9,326 bases of DNA from a bacterium. GTDB lineage: Bacteria; Ratteibacteria; UBA8468; B48-G9; DTJG01. Below are positions 1 to 6,497 of this stretch, piece by piece. Location: the NCBI GenBank assembly GCA_026418655.1, contig JAOAAW010000011.1:1-9326 (forward strand), in the 5' to 3' direction. The position numbers and the translations under genes are program-made. The notes under the pieces are model-generated. The model worked only from the letters and a program-made list of their open reading frames with translations. It did not search any database and was not told the DNA's origin. Position 1 is the first letter of the stretch. Every line of letters begins with the position of its first letter.

Positions 1-160
1 CATCATTATGGGTCTGGAAAAAATATTTAAGATTTTCCACTGTTTTTTGAGCAATTGCAAGAAACTCGGGTGTTCTATGATGAATGATGGGCTTTGCCAT
101 TTCAAGAAGGACGTCTTCTGGAACAGAAATAGGACCTGGAGTAAAAAGCCTTTTTTTCAT
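1..160 (-). CDS. Class V aminotransferase, N-terminal part (cut by window edge)
   Basis: The first 53 residues of a PLP-dependent class V aminotransferase, of the serine-pyruvate / alanine-glyoxylate / phosphoserine aminotransferase-like group. The start MKKRLFTPGPISVPEDVL and then the stretch KPIIHHRTPEF are the typical N-terminal signature of this family: the TPGP loop followed by the HHRTPEF substrate and cofactor region. The ATG at 160 has a good Shine-Dalgarno sequence (GAAAGGAG, 166-173) five bases upstream. It begins 22 bases after the lon stop codon on the same strand, so it is probably the last visible gene of the tig-clpP-lon transcript. The PLP lysine lies outside the window, so the exact substrate cannot be assigned. 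In other bacteria this family serves serine synthesis, glycine/glyoxylate metabolism or related transaminations. Confidence 0.88.
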   Translation of the reverse strand, partial: MKKRLFTPGPISVPEDVLLEMAKPIIHHRTPEFLAIAQKTVENLKYFFQTHND

Positions 161-182
161 ATTTTCTCCTTTCAAAAATATC

Positions 183-2522
183 TTATTTGATCAGGGCAAT
201 ATCCAGAACTTCCATTACATTGTTTACCAGAACTATTTTCAATTCTTTTCTGATTTTCTCAGGGATTTCCTCGAGGTCTTTTTCATTTTCTCTGGGAATA
301 ATAACTGTTGTTATTTCTGCTCTATGTGCTGCAAGGATTTTACTTTTCAGCCCGCCAATTTTGAGAACTTTTCCCTGCAATGTGATTTCTCCTGTCATTG
401 CAACATCGCATCTTGTTTTTTTACCGGTTAATGCTGATACAAGTGCAGTAACAATGGTAATGCCTGCAGATGGACCATCTTTTGGAATTGCTCCTTCTGG
501 TACATGGATGTGAATGTCGTGTTTTTCCGCAAAATCTTCCTGTATTCCTAACTTTTCTGCATTTGCTCTCACAAAACTCAAAGCTGCCTGTGCAGATTCT
601 TTCATTACAGAACCGAGCTGTCCGGTGAGAATGAGTTTACCTTTACCTTTCATCAAAAGAACCTCAGTAAAAAGTATATCACCTCCATATTCAGTCCATG
701 CCATTCCTGTGGCAACCCCAATACCATGTTCTTTTGCTTTTGTAAAGGAGGTGTATTTTTCAGGACCTAAGTACTCACTCAGATTTTTCAGCCCAATTCT
801 GTAAGGCAATTTTGTTTGCTGGGTTTCAACGATTTGCTTTGTCACTTTTCTACAAATAGTAGCAAGCTGTCTTTCAAGATTTCTGACACCTGCTTCCCTT
901 GTATACTCTTTAATAATTTTTGTAATGGCGTTATCTGAGATACTTATTTCTTCGTTTTTCAATCCATGCTGCGGGAGTAATTTTGGTATCAAAAAATATT
1001 TTGCGATCTGAAGTTTTTCCCAGCTTGTATAACCCGGTAAATTGATTACTTCCATCCTATCAAGAAGGGGAGGCGGGATGGTAAATTCTGTATTTGCGGT
1101 TGTTATAAAAAGTACCTTTGAAAGGTCAAATTCTACTTCCAGATAATGGTCTGAAAACATATGATTTTGTTCAGGGTCCAGTACTTCAAGCAGTGCACTT
1201 GCAGGATCTCCCCTGAAATCAGTTCCCAATTTATCTATTTCATCAAGTAAGAACACAGGATTATTAACTCCTGCCTTTCTCATCGATTGGATAATCCTGC
1301 CAGGTAGAGCGCCTATATAAGTTCTTCTATGACCCCTGATTTCGGCTTCATCTCTAACACCACCCAGAGAAATCCTTACAAATTTCCTTCCCATGCATCG
1401 TGCAATTGACTTGCCCAAAGATGTTTTTCCACAGCCAGGAGGTCCCACAAAACACAAAATCGGTCCTTTAAGTGCGTCTGTCTTTTTTCTCACAGCAAGA
1501 TATTCAACTATTCTTTCTTTAACCTTCTCAAGCCCAAAGTGATCTTCGTCAAGAACTTTTTTTGCATGTTCAATGTCAAGATTGTCAGTTGTTTGACTAT
1601 TCCACGGTAGAGCAACCAACCAGTCAATATATGTGCGGATAACCGTGGCTTCAGGAGATAATGGCATTGTCTTACTTAATCTGCCAAGTTCTTCAAGGGC
1701 TTTTGTTTCAGCTTCCTTTGACATTTTTACAGCAAGTATCTTTTCCCTTAGCTGCGCCAGTTCCGGGCTTTCTGTCTCTTTTCCCAGTTCCTGCTGAATT
1801 GTTTTCAGCTGCTCATGAAGAAGGTATTCCTTCTGGGTTTGCTCTATCTTTTTCAGTACTTTATTTTGAATATCTTTTTGTATTTCAAGTACACTCAATT
1901 CACTGTTTATAATGTCTATGAGTTTTTTTAATCTTTCTTTTTCTTCAAGAGTTTCAAGAATCGTAATTTTATCCTTGAATTTTAATGGCAAGTAACCAGC
2001 CACAGAATCAGCAAGTTTTGATGGGCTATCAATTGTTAAAAGTGTTCCATAAAATTCCTTTGGAACAGCAGTATTCAGATTTATGTATTTTTCAGCGAGT
2101 TCAAGAACAAGCCTCGACAGGGCTTCAGTTTCCTTATCTTTTTCAGATCTGGTTTTTATGTTTTCAGAGGCGCAGGCAAAATATTTTCTGTCTGTAATGA
2201 CTTTTACAATTTTCACTCTTTCAATGCTTTCAACGAGTATTTTCATTGTACCGCTTGGTTCTCTTACACTCTGAGCAAGCTTTGCAAGTATGCCAATAGA
2301 ATAAAGGTCATCTATTCCTGGTTCCTCTATTCTTGGATCTTTTTGAAAGGTGAGTATGAGTAAATTATCGGTGCTCATTGCTTCCTCAACAGCATTAATA
2401 GAACGCTGTCTTCCCACCAGAAGAGGTACAACCATATTCGGAAAGACAACTATGTCTCTCAGCGGTACAAATGGTCTTATTGTTCTTTTTTTGTTCTGGA
2501 TTTTATTTTCTGTCATTTTCAT
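183..2522 (-). CDS. lon: ATP-dependent protease Lon (LonA type)
   Basis: A complete 779-residue LonA protease, close to the 784 residues of E. coli Lon. It degrades misfolded and regulatory proteins in the cytoplasm as a homohexamer. Domains in order: N-terminal substrate-binding domain (about 15-210, starting RPFVPLRDIVVFPNM), a coiled-coil helical linker (about 210-300), an AAA+ module with Walker A GPPGCGKT (360-367) and Walker B VFLLDEID (423-430), and the S16 protease domain with catalytic Ser685 in PKDGPSAG and Lys728 in GGLKSK. The Ser-Lys spacing of 43 equals that of E. coli S679/K722. Two in-frame ATGs lie at 2522 and 2516. Neither has a Shine-Dalgarno sequence, and both lie inside the 3' end of clpP (20- or 14-base overlap), so translation is probably coupled to clpP. 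All catalytic residues are intact. clpX, often found between clpP and lon, is not here. Confidence 0.98.
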   Translation of the reverse strand: MKMTENKIQNKKRTIRPFVPLRDIVVFPNMVVPLLVGRQRSINAVEEAMSTDNLLILTFQKDPRIEEPGIDDLYSIGILAKLAQSVREPSGTMKILVESIERVKIVKVITDRKYFACASENIKTRSEKDKETEALSRLVLELAEKYINLNTAVPKEFYGTLLTIDSPSKLADSVAGYLPLKFKDKITILETLEEKERLKKLIDIINSELSVLEIQKDIQNKVLKKIEQTQKEYLLHEQLKTIQQELGKETESPELAQLREKILAVKMSKEAETKALEELGRLSKTMPLSPEATVIRTYIDWLVALPWNSQTTDNLDIEHAKKVLDEDHFGLEKVKERIVEYLAVRKKTDALKGPILCFVGPPGCGKTSLGKSIARCMGRKFVRISLGGVRDEAEIRGHRRTYIGALPGRIIQSMRKAGVNNPVFLLDEIDKLGTDFRGDPASALLEVLDPEQNHMFSDHYLEVEFDLSKVLFITTANTEFTIPPPLLDRMEVINLPGYTSWEKLQIAKYFLIPKLLPQHGLKNEEISISDNAITKIIKEYTREAGVRNLERQLATICRKVTKQIVETQQTKLPYRIGLKNLSEYLGPEKYTSFTKAKEHGIGVATGMAWTEYGGDILFTEVLLMKGKGKLILTGQLGSVMKESAQAALSFVRANAEKLGIQEDFAEKHDIHIHVPEGAIPKDGPSAGITIVTALVSALTGKKTRCDVAMTGEITLQGKVLKIGGLKSKILAAHRAEITTVIIPRENEKDLEEIPEKIRKELKIVLVNNVMEVLDIALIK

Positions 2523-3135
2523 ATTTATTGGGATATATTATTTTGTCCGCCAGGCCATATTCGACGGCCTCTTTTGCATCCATAAAATAATCTCTTTCAG
2601 TATCCTTTTCAATCTTTTTTAAACTTTGTCCTGTATGTTTTGACAAAATTTCATTGATAATGTTTCTCAGTCTTATCATTTCCTTTGTGTGAATGCTGAC
2701 ATCAATTGCTGTTCCTCCGATTTCTCCAAAAGGTTGATGGATTAGTACCCTTGAATGTGGCAATAGAAATCTTTTATCTTTTTTCCCACCTGCAAGAAGT
2801 ACTGCACCCATACTGGCAGCCTGACCAATGCAATAGGTAGCAACATCACATTTTACAAACTGTATTGTGTCGTATATGGCAAGACCCGCTGTTATTGAAC
2901 CGCCCGGTGTGTTGAGGAATAAACTTATGTCTTTATTTGAATCTTTGTTCTGCAGAAAAAGAAGCTGGGCAATAACCGCATTGGCAACAGAATCAGTTAT
3001 CGGGAAACCAATAAAAATAATTCTATCTTCAAGAAGCCTTGAATAAATATCATACGCTCTTTCACCGCGCTCTGTAACTTCTATGACATATGGAATGAGT
3101 TGATTGACAAGTTTATTCTCTTTTTTTTCTGTCAT
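2503..3135 (-). CDS. clpP: ATP-dependent Clp protease proteolytic subunit ClpP
   Basis: A complete 210-residue ClpP, the serine peptidase that forms two stacked heptameric rings and degrades proteins fed to it by Clp/Hsp100 unfoldases. The catalytic triad is intact: Ser108 in GQAASMGAVLL, His133 in VLIHQP and Asp182 in ERDYFMDAKEA. The spacings of 25 and 49 are the same as in E. coli ClpP (S97, H122, D171 of the mature protein). The oxyanion-region motif NTPGGSITAGLAIYDT is also present. The start codon overlaps the tig stop in an ATGA, and a GGGAG-type ribosome site lies in the end of tig. The 3' end overlaps lon. The cognate unfoldase gene clpX is not next to it and must be elsewhere if ClpXP exists in this organism. 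Confidence 0.98.
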   Translation of the reverse strand: MTEKKENKLVNQLIPYVIEVTERGERAYDIYSRLLEDRIIFIGFPITDSVANAVIAQLLFLQNKDSNKDISLFLNTPGGSITAGLAIYDTIQFVKCDVATYCIGQAASMGAVLLAGGKKDKRFLLPHSRVLIHQPFGEIGGTAIDVSIHTKEMIRLRNIINEILSKHTGQSLKKIEKDTERDYFMDAKEAVEYGLADKIIYPNKYENDRK

Positions 3136-4127
3136 TTTTTTGCTTCTCCCGGAAGAATAATTTTTTTGATATTCTGTGCGCTATTTTTTACTGTGTCAAA
3201 AGCCTTTTCTATTCTTATGTCATCTTTTAAATCGTGGATTCTACCACTTTCTTGTAGCCGTTTTTTTACCTGTTGATAGCTTTCTCCACTTGTCAAGCAT
3301 ATATGTCTGATAGCATTGTCTATTTCTTCATCTGACACTTCAATTTTTTCGATCTCTGCAATTTTATCAAGGATAAAATATTTCTTCAGTTGTTCTTCTG
3401 CCACTGGCTTCATTTTTTCATAAATTTCATTCGCAATCTTTTTAATTTCCTCTTCTGTTTTGTTTTTCGTGTCTATGTAATTAAATTGCTGTTCTGTAAG
3501 ACTTCTGGCTCTCTGTAACATCAGTTTTTCAGGCACTTCAACTTTACTGTGTTCAAATAGTTGTTTCCATATCTGTTCTTCTTCCTGTCTTTTTGCTTTT
3601 GCAATGCTAAGCTGTTCTAATTGCTCTCTTATTTTTTTTCTCCACGCCGCTCTTTTTTCAGGGTCAATGATGGAACTGGCAAATTCTTTTCTCTTTTCCC
3701 AGTCAGCCAGGACTTCGTCAACCATTTTTTCTGTGACTGGTTCTGGTTCTACCTGTTTAACAGTGAGCTCCTTATATTTTCCGACAATTACATCCGGTTT
3801 TACTTCAACATAAACACTGAAACTCAAAGTGTTATCAAACTTTACATCTTCTATTTCAGGATCTATTACGGGCATTATATTATTTTCCTTAATAGCAGCA
3901 AGATATGAACGAGTAATCAAATTTTCAATTACCTTTTTCTTGATCGTGTCGCTGTATCTTGTTGCAATAACATGTTCAGGAACCTTTCCCTTTCTAAAAC
4001 CAGGGACTTCAGCATTCTGTTGGATTTCCCTGATTATGTTTATTCTTTCCTGCTCTACCCTTTCATTTTCTATCTCAAAAAGGATTTTTCTTCCATGTCT
4101 TGGAAGTTGTTGAATTTCAACTTTCAT
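3132..4127 (-). CDS. tig: Trigger factor lacking the PPIase (FKBP) domain
   Basis: Trigger factor, the ribosome-bound chaperone that meets nascent chains at the exit tunnel. The N-terminal ribosome-binding domain (about 1-115) has the signature GFRKGK at 43-48; Phe44-Arg45-Lys46 take the same positions as the ribosome-contact residues of E. coli TF. The C-terminal chaperone arms follow (about 160-331, rich in E/K helices). At 331 residues it is about 100 shorter than the usual 430 or so. The missing part is exactly the FKBP-like PPIase domain: the sequence passes from VTEKMVDEVLADWEKRKEFA (131-150) straight into the charged helices of the C-domain, with none of the family's acidic GD-rich FKBP strands. 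The reading frame is uninterrupted, so this is a domain architecture and not a frameshift. The ATG at 4127 follows AGGAG (4136-4140). The gene overlaps clpP by four bases. Natural PPIase-less forms should remain chaperones without proline isomerase activity (inference). Confidence 0.93.
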   Translation of the reverse strand: MKVEIQQLPRHGRKILFEIENERVEQERINIIREIQQNAEVPGFRKGKVPEHVIATRYSDTIKKKVIENLITRSYLAAIKENNIMPVIDPEIEDVKFDNTLSFSVYVEVKPDVIVGKYKELTVKQVEPEPVTEKMVDEVLADWEKRKEFASSIIDPEKRAAWRKKIREQLEQLSIAKAKRQEEEQIWKQLFEHSKVEVPEKLMLQRARSLTEQQFNYIDTKNKTEEEIKKIANEIYEKMKPVAEEQLKKYFILDKIAEIEKIEVSDEEIDNAIRHICLTSGESYQQVKKRLQESGRIHDLKDDIRIEKAFDTVKNSAQNIKKIILPGEAKK

Positions 4128-4178
4128 TTTAGATGCTCCTGGAAAAGAAAATTTTTCAACGATAATAGAATACTAAAG

Positions 4179-4249
4179 AGCGGGGTACGGGAATCGAACC
4201 CGTATAATCAGCTTGGAAGGCTGATGTTTTACCACTAAACTAACCCCGC
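4179..4249 (-). tRNA. tRNA-Gly (anticodon TCC)
   Basis: A 71-base cloverleaf. The acceptor strands GCGGGGT (4249-4243) and ACCCCGC (4186-4180) pair fully, with discriminator U at 4179, as is usual for bacterial tRNA-Gly. The anticodon stem-loop is TCAGC-CTTCCAA-GCTGA, giving anticodon TCC. The T-arm is ACGGG-TTCGATT-CCCGT. CCA is not encoded. It lies 51 bases upstream of tig on the same strand and downstream of tRNA-Tyr; the Tyr-Gly pairing is common in bacteria. Confidence 0.97.
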
Positions 4250-4265
4250 ATTATAAGCATATCAA

Positions 4266-4374
4266 GCAGGGGAGGATTCGGCGCCCTTGCCTCCCACAGC
4301 GGCTCGGGTCGGCCATCCGCTGACAATGCTACGCTTGCTCGCATTGTCTTACTTCGCTCCAATTCGAATCCTCC
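4266..4374. repeat. GC-rich palindromic element with tRNA-Tyr-like ends
   Basis: A structured, GC-rich insert of about 110 bases between tRNA-Tyr and tRNA-Gly, in an otherwise AT-rich window. Its ends are a perfect 10-bp inverted repeat, GGAGGATTCG (4271-4280) and CGAATCCTCC (4365-4374). The 15-base string at 4266-4280 is identical, in the same orientation, to 4398-4412, which is the acceptor/T-arm 3' part of tRNA-Tyr. Internal stems are GACAATGC / GCATTGTC (4322-4329 / 4341-4348, 11-base loop) and CAGCGG / CCGCTG (4297-4302 / 4317-4322). The T-arm of tRNA-Tyr is itself GGAGG...CCTCC, so the element looks like a second T-arm with extra sequence in its loop. It could be a REP/MITE-like non-autonomous repeat, a tRNA 3'-end duplication from an integration event, or a structured spacer in the tRNA precursor. 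No protein is supported here. Confidence 0.75.
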
Positions 4375-4394
4375 TCTTCTTAAGTTTTTCATAG

Positions 4395-4476
4395 TGGGCA
4401 GGGGAGGATTCGAACCTCCGTAGGCTAACGCCGGCAGATTTACAGTCTGCTGCCATTTCCACTCGGCCACCTACCC
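4395..4476 (-). tRNA. tRNA-Tyr (anticodon GTA)
   Basis: An 82-base class II tRNA. The acceptor GGGTAGG (4476-4470) pairs with CCTGCCC, with discriminator A at 4395. The anticodon stem-loop is GCAGA-CTGTAAA-TCTGC with anticodon GTA. A long variable arm follows (CGGCGTTAGCCTACG region), as expected for bacterial tRNA-Tyr, then the T-arm GGAGG-TTCGAAT-CCTCC. CCA is not encoded. Its 5' end lies about ten bases from the 3' end of the 6S RNA, so it is probably cut from the same primary transcript. Confidence 0.97.
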
Positions 4477-4486
4477 ACATATTGCT

Positions 4487-4654
4487 GTACCCGTCCCGCC
4501 GTAAGCGGTGTAACTTTTGAGACCCGTATTAACAGGTGGGTACCTCGCTGGACACCGCGACTTCCGTTTCCGGCATGTCTTGTATGCCAGACTCGGTTCC
4601 CTTTTATTTGGTGTTGGCTCAAAGTTTCACACTCCGCCTGCGCACGGGACAGGC
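4487..4654 (-). ncRNA. ssrS: 6S RNA
   Basis: A 6S RNA of roughly 168 bases. It mimics an open promoter and holds the sigma70 RNA polymerase holoenzyme, reducing transcription in slow growth. The ends form a long closing stem: CCTGTCCCG (4653-4645) with CGGGACGGG (4498-4490), one G-U pair, followed by GCGG / CCGC and GTGT / ACAC type pairing with small bulges. Further in, GGGAACC faces GGTACCC around the expected central bulge, and a terminal hairpin GGCAT / ATGCC caps the structure. The 3' half (GCGAGGTACCCACCTG, then ACGGGTCTCAAAAGTTACACCGC) resembles the conserved 3' side of bacterial 6S RNA. A sigma70-like promoter places the first base at or near 4654. The 3' end is estimated from the stem. 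Identification is by structure and remembered consensus; a covariance-model search would settle it. Confidence 0.85.
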
Positions 4655-4660
4655 AAAAAT

Positions 4661-4689
4661 ATAATACCAGAAAAAGTCAATGGTGTAAA
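4661..4689 (-). promoter_or_regulatory. Sigma70-type promoter of 6S RNA
   Basis: On the minus strand, TTTACA (4689-4684), a 17-base spacer, then TATTAT (4666-4661). The predicted start falls on G at 4654, seven bases after the -10 box and exactly where the 6S closing stem begins. This is the only good promoter seen upstream of 6S, tRNA-Tyr, tRNA-Gly and tig. A plus-strand TATAAT (4660-4665) overlaps the -10 box but has no matching -35. Confidence 0.78.
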
Positions 4690-4765
4690 TATCATTGTCA
4701 TCCAGTATCTGGACAAGTCAAAAACATAATGATTTAATATCTCCATCATAATCAAGGGGGAGTAG

Positions 4766-5566
4766 ATGAAATTTTCATTTATGAGCTTTTCGTGTCCTGA
4801 AAGCACACTTATCGAGATGCTGGAATATGCAAAAAAATATGGTTATGATGGTGTTGAACCAAGGGCTCAAGCTCAGCACAAGCATGGTATAGAACTTGAA
4901 ACAAGCAGTAAAAAGAGAAAGGAAATTAAAAAAATTTTCCAGGATAGTGGAATTGAGTGTGCCTGTATTGCCACTTCAATAAGGTATTGTTTTGTTGACA
5001 GGGAAAAAAGAAAAAATGCTCTTGAAACAACAAGATCTTTCATCGACCTTGCAGTGGAAATTGGCACAACAAGAATAAGGGTTTTCGGTGGAGTACCGGA
5101 TATTGATATTCCTGAAGAAGATGCAGTAAAAATAGTCGGTGAATGTCTTGCCCTGGCATCAGAATATGCAGAAAAAAACAGGATAATGCTTTGTCTTGAA
5201 ACGCATGATTTCTTTTCAAGGGCTGATACTGCAATGAGGGCTGTTAAGATAGCAGATAGCTCCTGTGTAAAAATTAACTGGGACATCATGCATCCTTTTA
5301 CACAGGGTATGTCAATAAAAGAAGCGTTTGACCATGTTAAAAATTTTGTTGAACACTGTCATGTTCATGACGGTGTTTATGATGAAAAAAGAAATGTGAA
5401 GCTTGCGTTGATGGGACAGGGAGAAATACCATATAGAGAAGCAATCAGATTACTTGAAGAGATGAACTATCAGGGATACCTTTCAGGTGAATATATTCAA
5501 GCATGGTCGCCTGATGTAGTATTGCCTCATGAGATTAAAACATTGAAAAGTTATCTTTATAGATGA
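4766..5566 (+). CDS. Sugar phosphate isomerase/epimerase, xylose-isomerase-like TIM barrel
   Basis: A complete 266-residue member of the AP-endonuclease-2 / xylose-isomerase-like TIM-barrel superfamily, the usual size for this group (IolE, IolI, hydroxypyruvate isomerase and D-tagatose 3-epimerase relatives). Likely divalent-metal ligands stand at the ends of the barrel strands: Glu145 in LCLETHD, Asp173 in NWDIMHP, His199 in HCHVHD and Glu242 in YLSGEYIQ. The motif MGQGEIPYREAI (216-227) is typical of sugar isomerases of this fold. The ATG at 4766 follows a strong Shine-Dalgarno sequence, AAGGGGGAG (4754-4762). The substrate cannot be read from the sequence; isomerisation or epimerisation of a keto sugar or a related polyol derivative is the best general assignment. 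It overlaps the following LysE-type gene by four bases (ATGA), which suggests a joint pathway of sugar or acid conversion and export. Confidence 0.9.
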   Translation: MKFSFMSFSCPESTLIEMLEYAKKYGYDGVEPRAQAQHKHGIELETSSKKRKEIKKIFQDSGIECACIATSIRYCFVDREKRKNALETTRSFIDLAVEIGTTRIRVFGGVPDIDIPEEDAVKIVGECLALASEYAEKNRIMLCLETHDFFSRADTAMRAVKIADSSCVKINWDIMHPFTQGMSIKEAFDHVKNFVEHCHVHDGVYDEKRNVKLALMGQGEIPYREAIRLLEEMNYQGYLSGEYIQAWSPDVVLPHEIKTLKSYLYR

Positions 5567-6201
5567 GTTTATTTACCATTGCTTTGAGTTCATTTGTTAT
5601 CGCTCTCTCAGGTGCTCTAAGTCCTGGTCCATTACTCGCTGTAACAATAAGTAGAACAATTTCTTATGGTCCAAAAGAAGGACTTTTTTTAAGTTTAGGC
5701 CATTCAATTCTTGAATTTGCTCTGATAATCCTGCTTATATCTGGCTTTGGCTACTATTTAAAAAAGCCAGCAGTTGCGGATACAATAGGAATTATTGGTG
5801 GTTGCATACTGATTTTATTTGGAATCTGGATGTTGTTTACACGAGAATTCATAACCTTTGATGGACAGATTGCAAACACTCAAAAATTCAAAATTTCATC
5901 ATCAATTTTAAGATCCATTCTTTCAGGAGTAGCAGTAACTCTTTCAAATCCTTATTGGTTATTGTGGTGGGTAACGATAGGACTTACTTATCTTTCAATT
6001 GCTTTGCCAAGGGGCGTTTCTGGAATTCTGGTGTTTTTTATCGGTCATATATCAGCAGATTTTTTGTGGTACAGTTTAGTTTCAGTGTTTCTTGCCATGG
6101 GAGTTAAACCAACACAGCTTATGGTAATTCTGATTATCATGAAATTTTGTGGACTTTTCCTTCTAGGCTTTGGAATTTTTCTCATTGCCAGTTTTATCTG
6201 A
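5563..6201 (+). CDS. LysE/RhtB family exporter
   Basis: A 212-residue membrane protein of the LysE translocator family, which exports amino acids and related small molecules. The N-terminal family signature is present: SPGPLLAVTISRTISYGPKEG (20-40) followed by LSLGHS. The half-repeat motif SNPYWLLWWVTIG (128-140) is also typical. About six hydrophobic segments are visible, roughly at 4-27, 42-63, 73-93, 112-137, 140-178 (probably two) and 183-212. The ATG overlaps the stop of the upstream isomerase gene, and no separate Shine-Dalgarno sequence is seen, so translation is probably coupled. The substrate is unknown. Family members carry lysine, arginine, threonine, homoserine or cysteine, and the sugar isomerase neighbour does not narrow this down. 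Confidence 0.9.
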   Translation: MSLFTIALSSFVIALSGALSPGPLLAVTISRTISYGPKEGLFLSLGHSILEFALIILLISGFGYYLKKPAVADTIGIIGGCILILFGIWMLFTREFITFDGQIANTQKFKISSSILRSILSGVAVTLSNPYWLLWWVTIGLTYLSIALPRGVSGILVFFIGHISADFLWYSLVSVFLAMGVKPTQLMVILIIMKFCGLFLLGFGIFLIASFI

Positions 6202-6497
6202 AAATTTCCAACCAGAGTTTGATACGGGTTTCTGAAATTACTTCATCTTTTTTTCAGTGGTTTCTGAAGCAGCAGAAACAAAAAAACTGTTCAGAGGTTT
6301 TTATATTCCTTTTCTCCATCAATACAGATTTAGAAATCATTGGCTCATTCTGTGCAACAGATGGTTTATCTGTTGCCATGTCTTGTTGCTTTTGGGGATA
6401 TGCTTCTCCTGCTTGTTTGTTTTCCATGGTTGTTTTGTATGCCATCTGGATAACAATTTCCCTCTGATGGTTTTCTTGGTCAATCATTGCCAATCTT
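6202..6497. other. Gene-poor stretch with a low-quality minus-strand frame
   Basis: No recognisable gene. On the minus strand a frame from 6493 (TTG) or 6487 (ATG) to 6254 gives about 79 residues, polar and rich in Q/K/E, ending in FFCFCC, with no family resemblance. Its ATG overlaps the TGA of another short minus-strand frame (about 6488-6599) in an ATGA. This could be an operon joint left from a longer sigma/anti-sigma style gene set next to the sigma relic, or chance. A hairpin GTTTCTG / CAGAAAC (6260-6266 / 6273-6279) sits between a T-run and an A-run just after lysE. It has no T-run on its 3' side on either strand, so it is not a standard terminator. Confidence 0.35.

Noticed and set aside
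187..804. Plus-strand open frames of about 100 codons inside lon
   Set aside because: They are antisense shadows of the Lon protease domain, which is conserved on the minus strand.
4240..4622. Minus-strand open frames of 60-76 codons across the tRNA genes and the palindromic element
   Set aside because: They run through tRNA-Tyr, the element and the 6S RNA; their composition follows the RNA sequence and there is no ribosome site or family resemblance.
4660..4665. Perfect TATAAT on the plus strand as promoter of the isomerase gene
   Set aside because: No -35 box lies 16-18 bases upstream, and the match overlaps the minus-strand -10 box of 6S RNA, so the AT symmetry explains it.
4701..4713. 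Short inverted repeat TCCAG-TAT-CTGGA before the isomerase gene
   Set aside because: Arms of five bases with a three-base loop are expected by chance at this length and no promoter element gives it meaning.
4517..4729. Plus-strand open frame of 70 codons
   Set aside because: It is antisense to the 6S RNA and its promoter and has no family features.
6241..6290. Hairpin GTTTCTG / CAGAAAC as a terminator for the lysE unit
   Set aside because: The plus strand has an A-run after the stem and the T-run comes before it; the minus strand likewise lacks a T-run after the stem.
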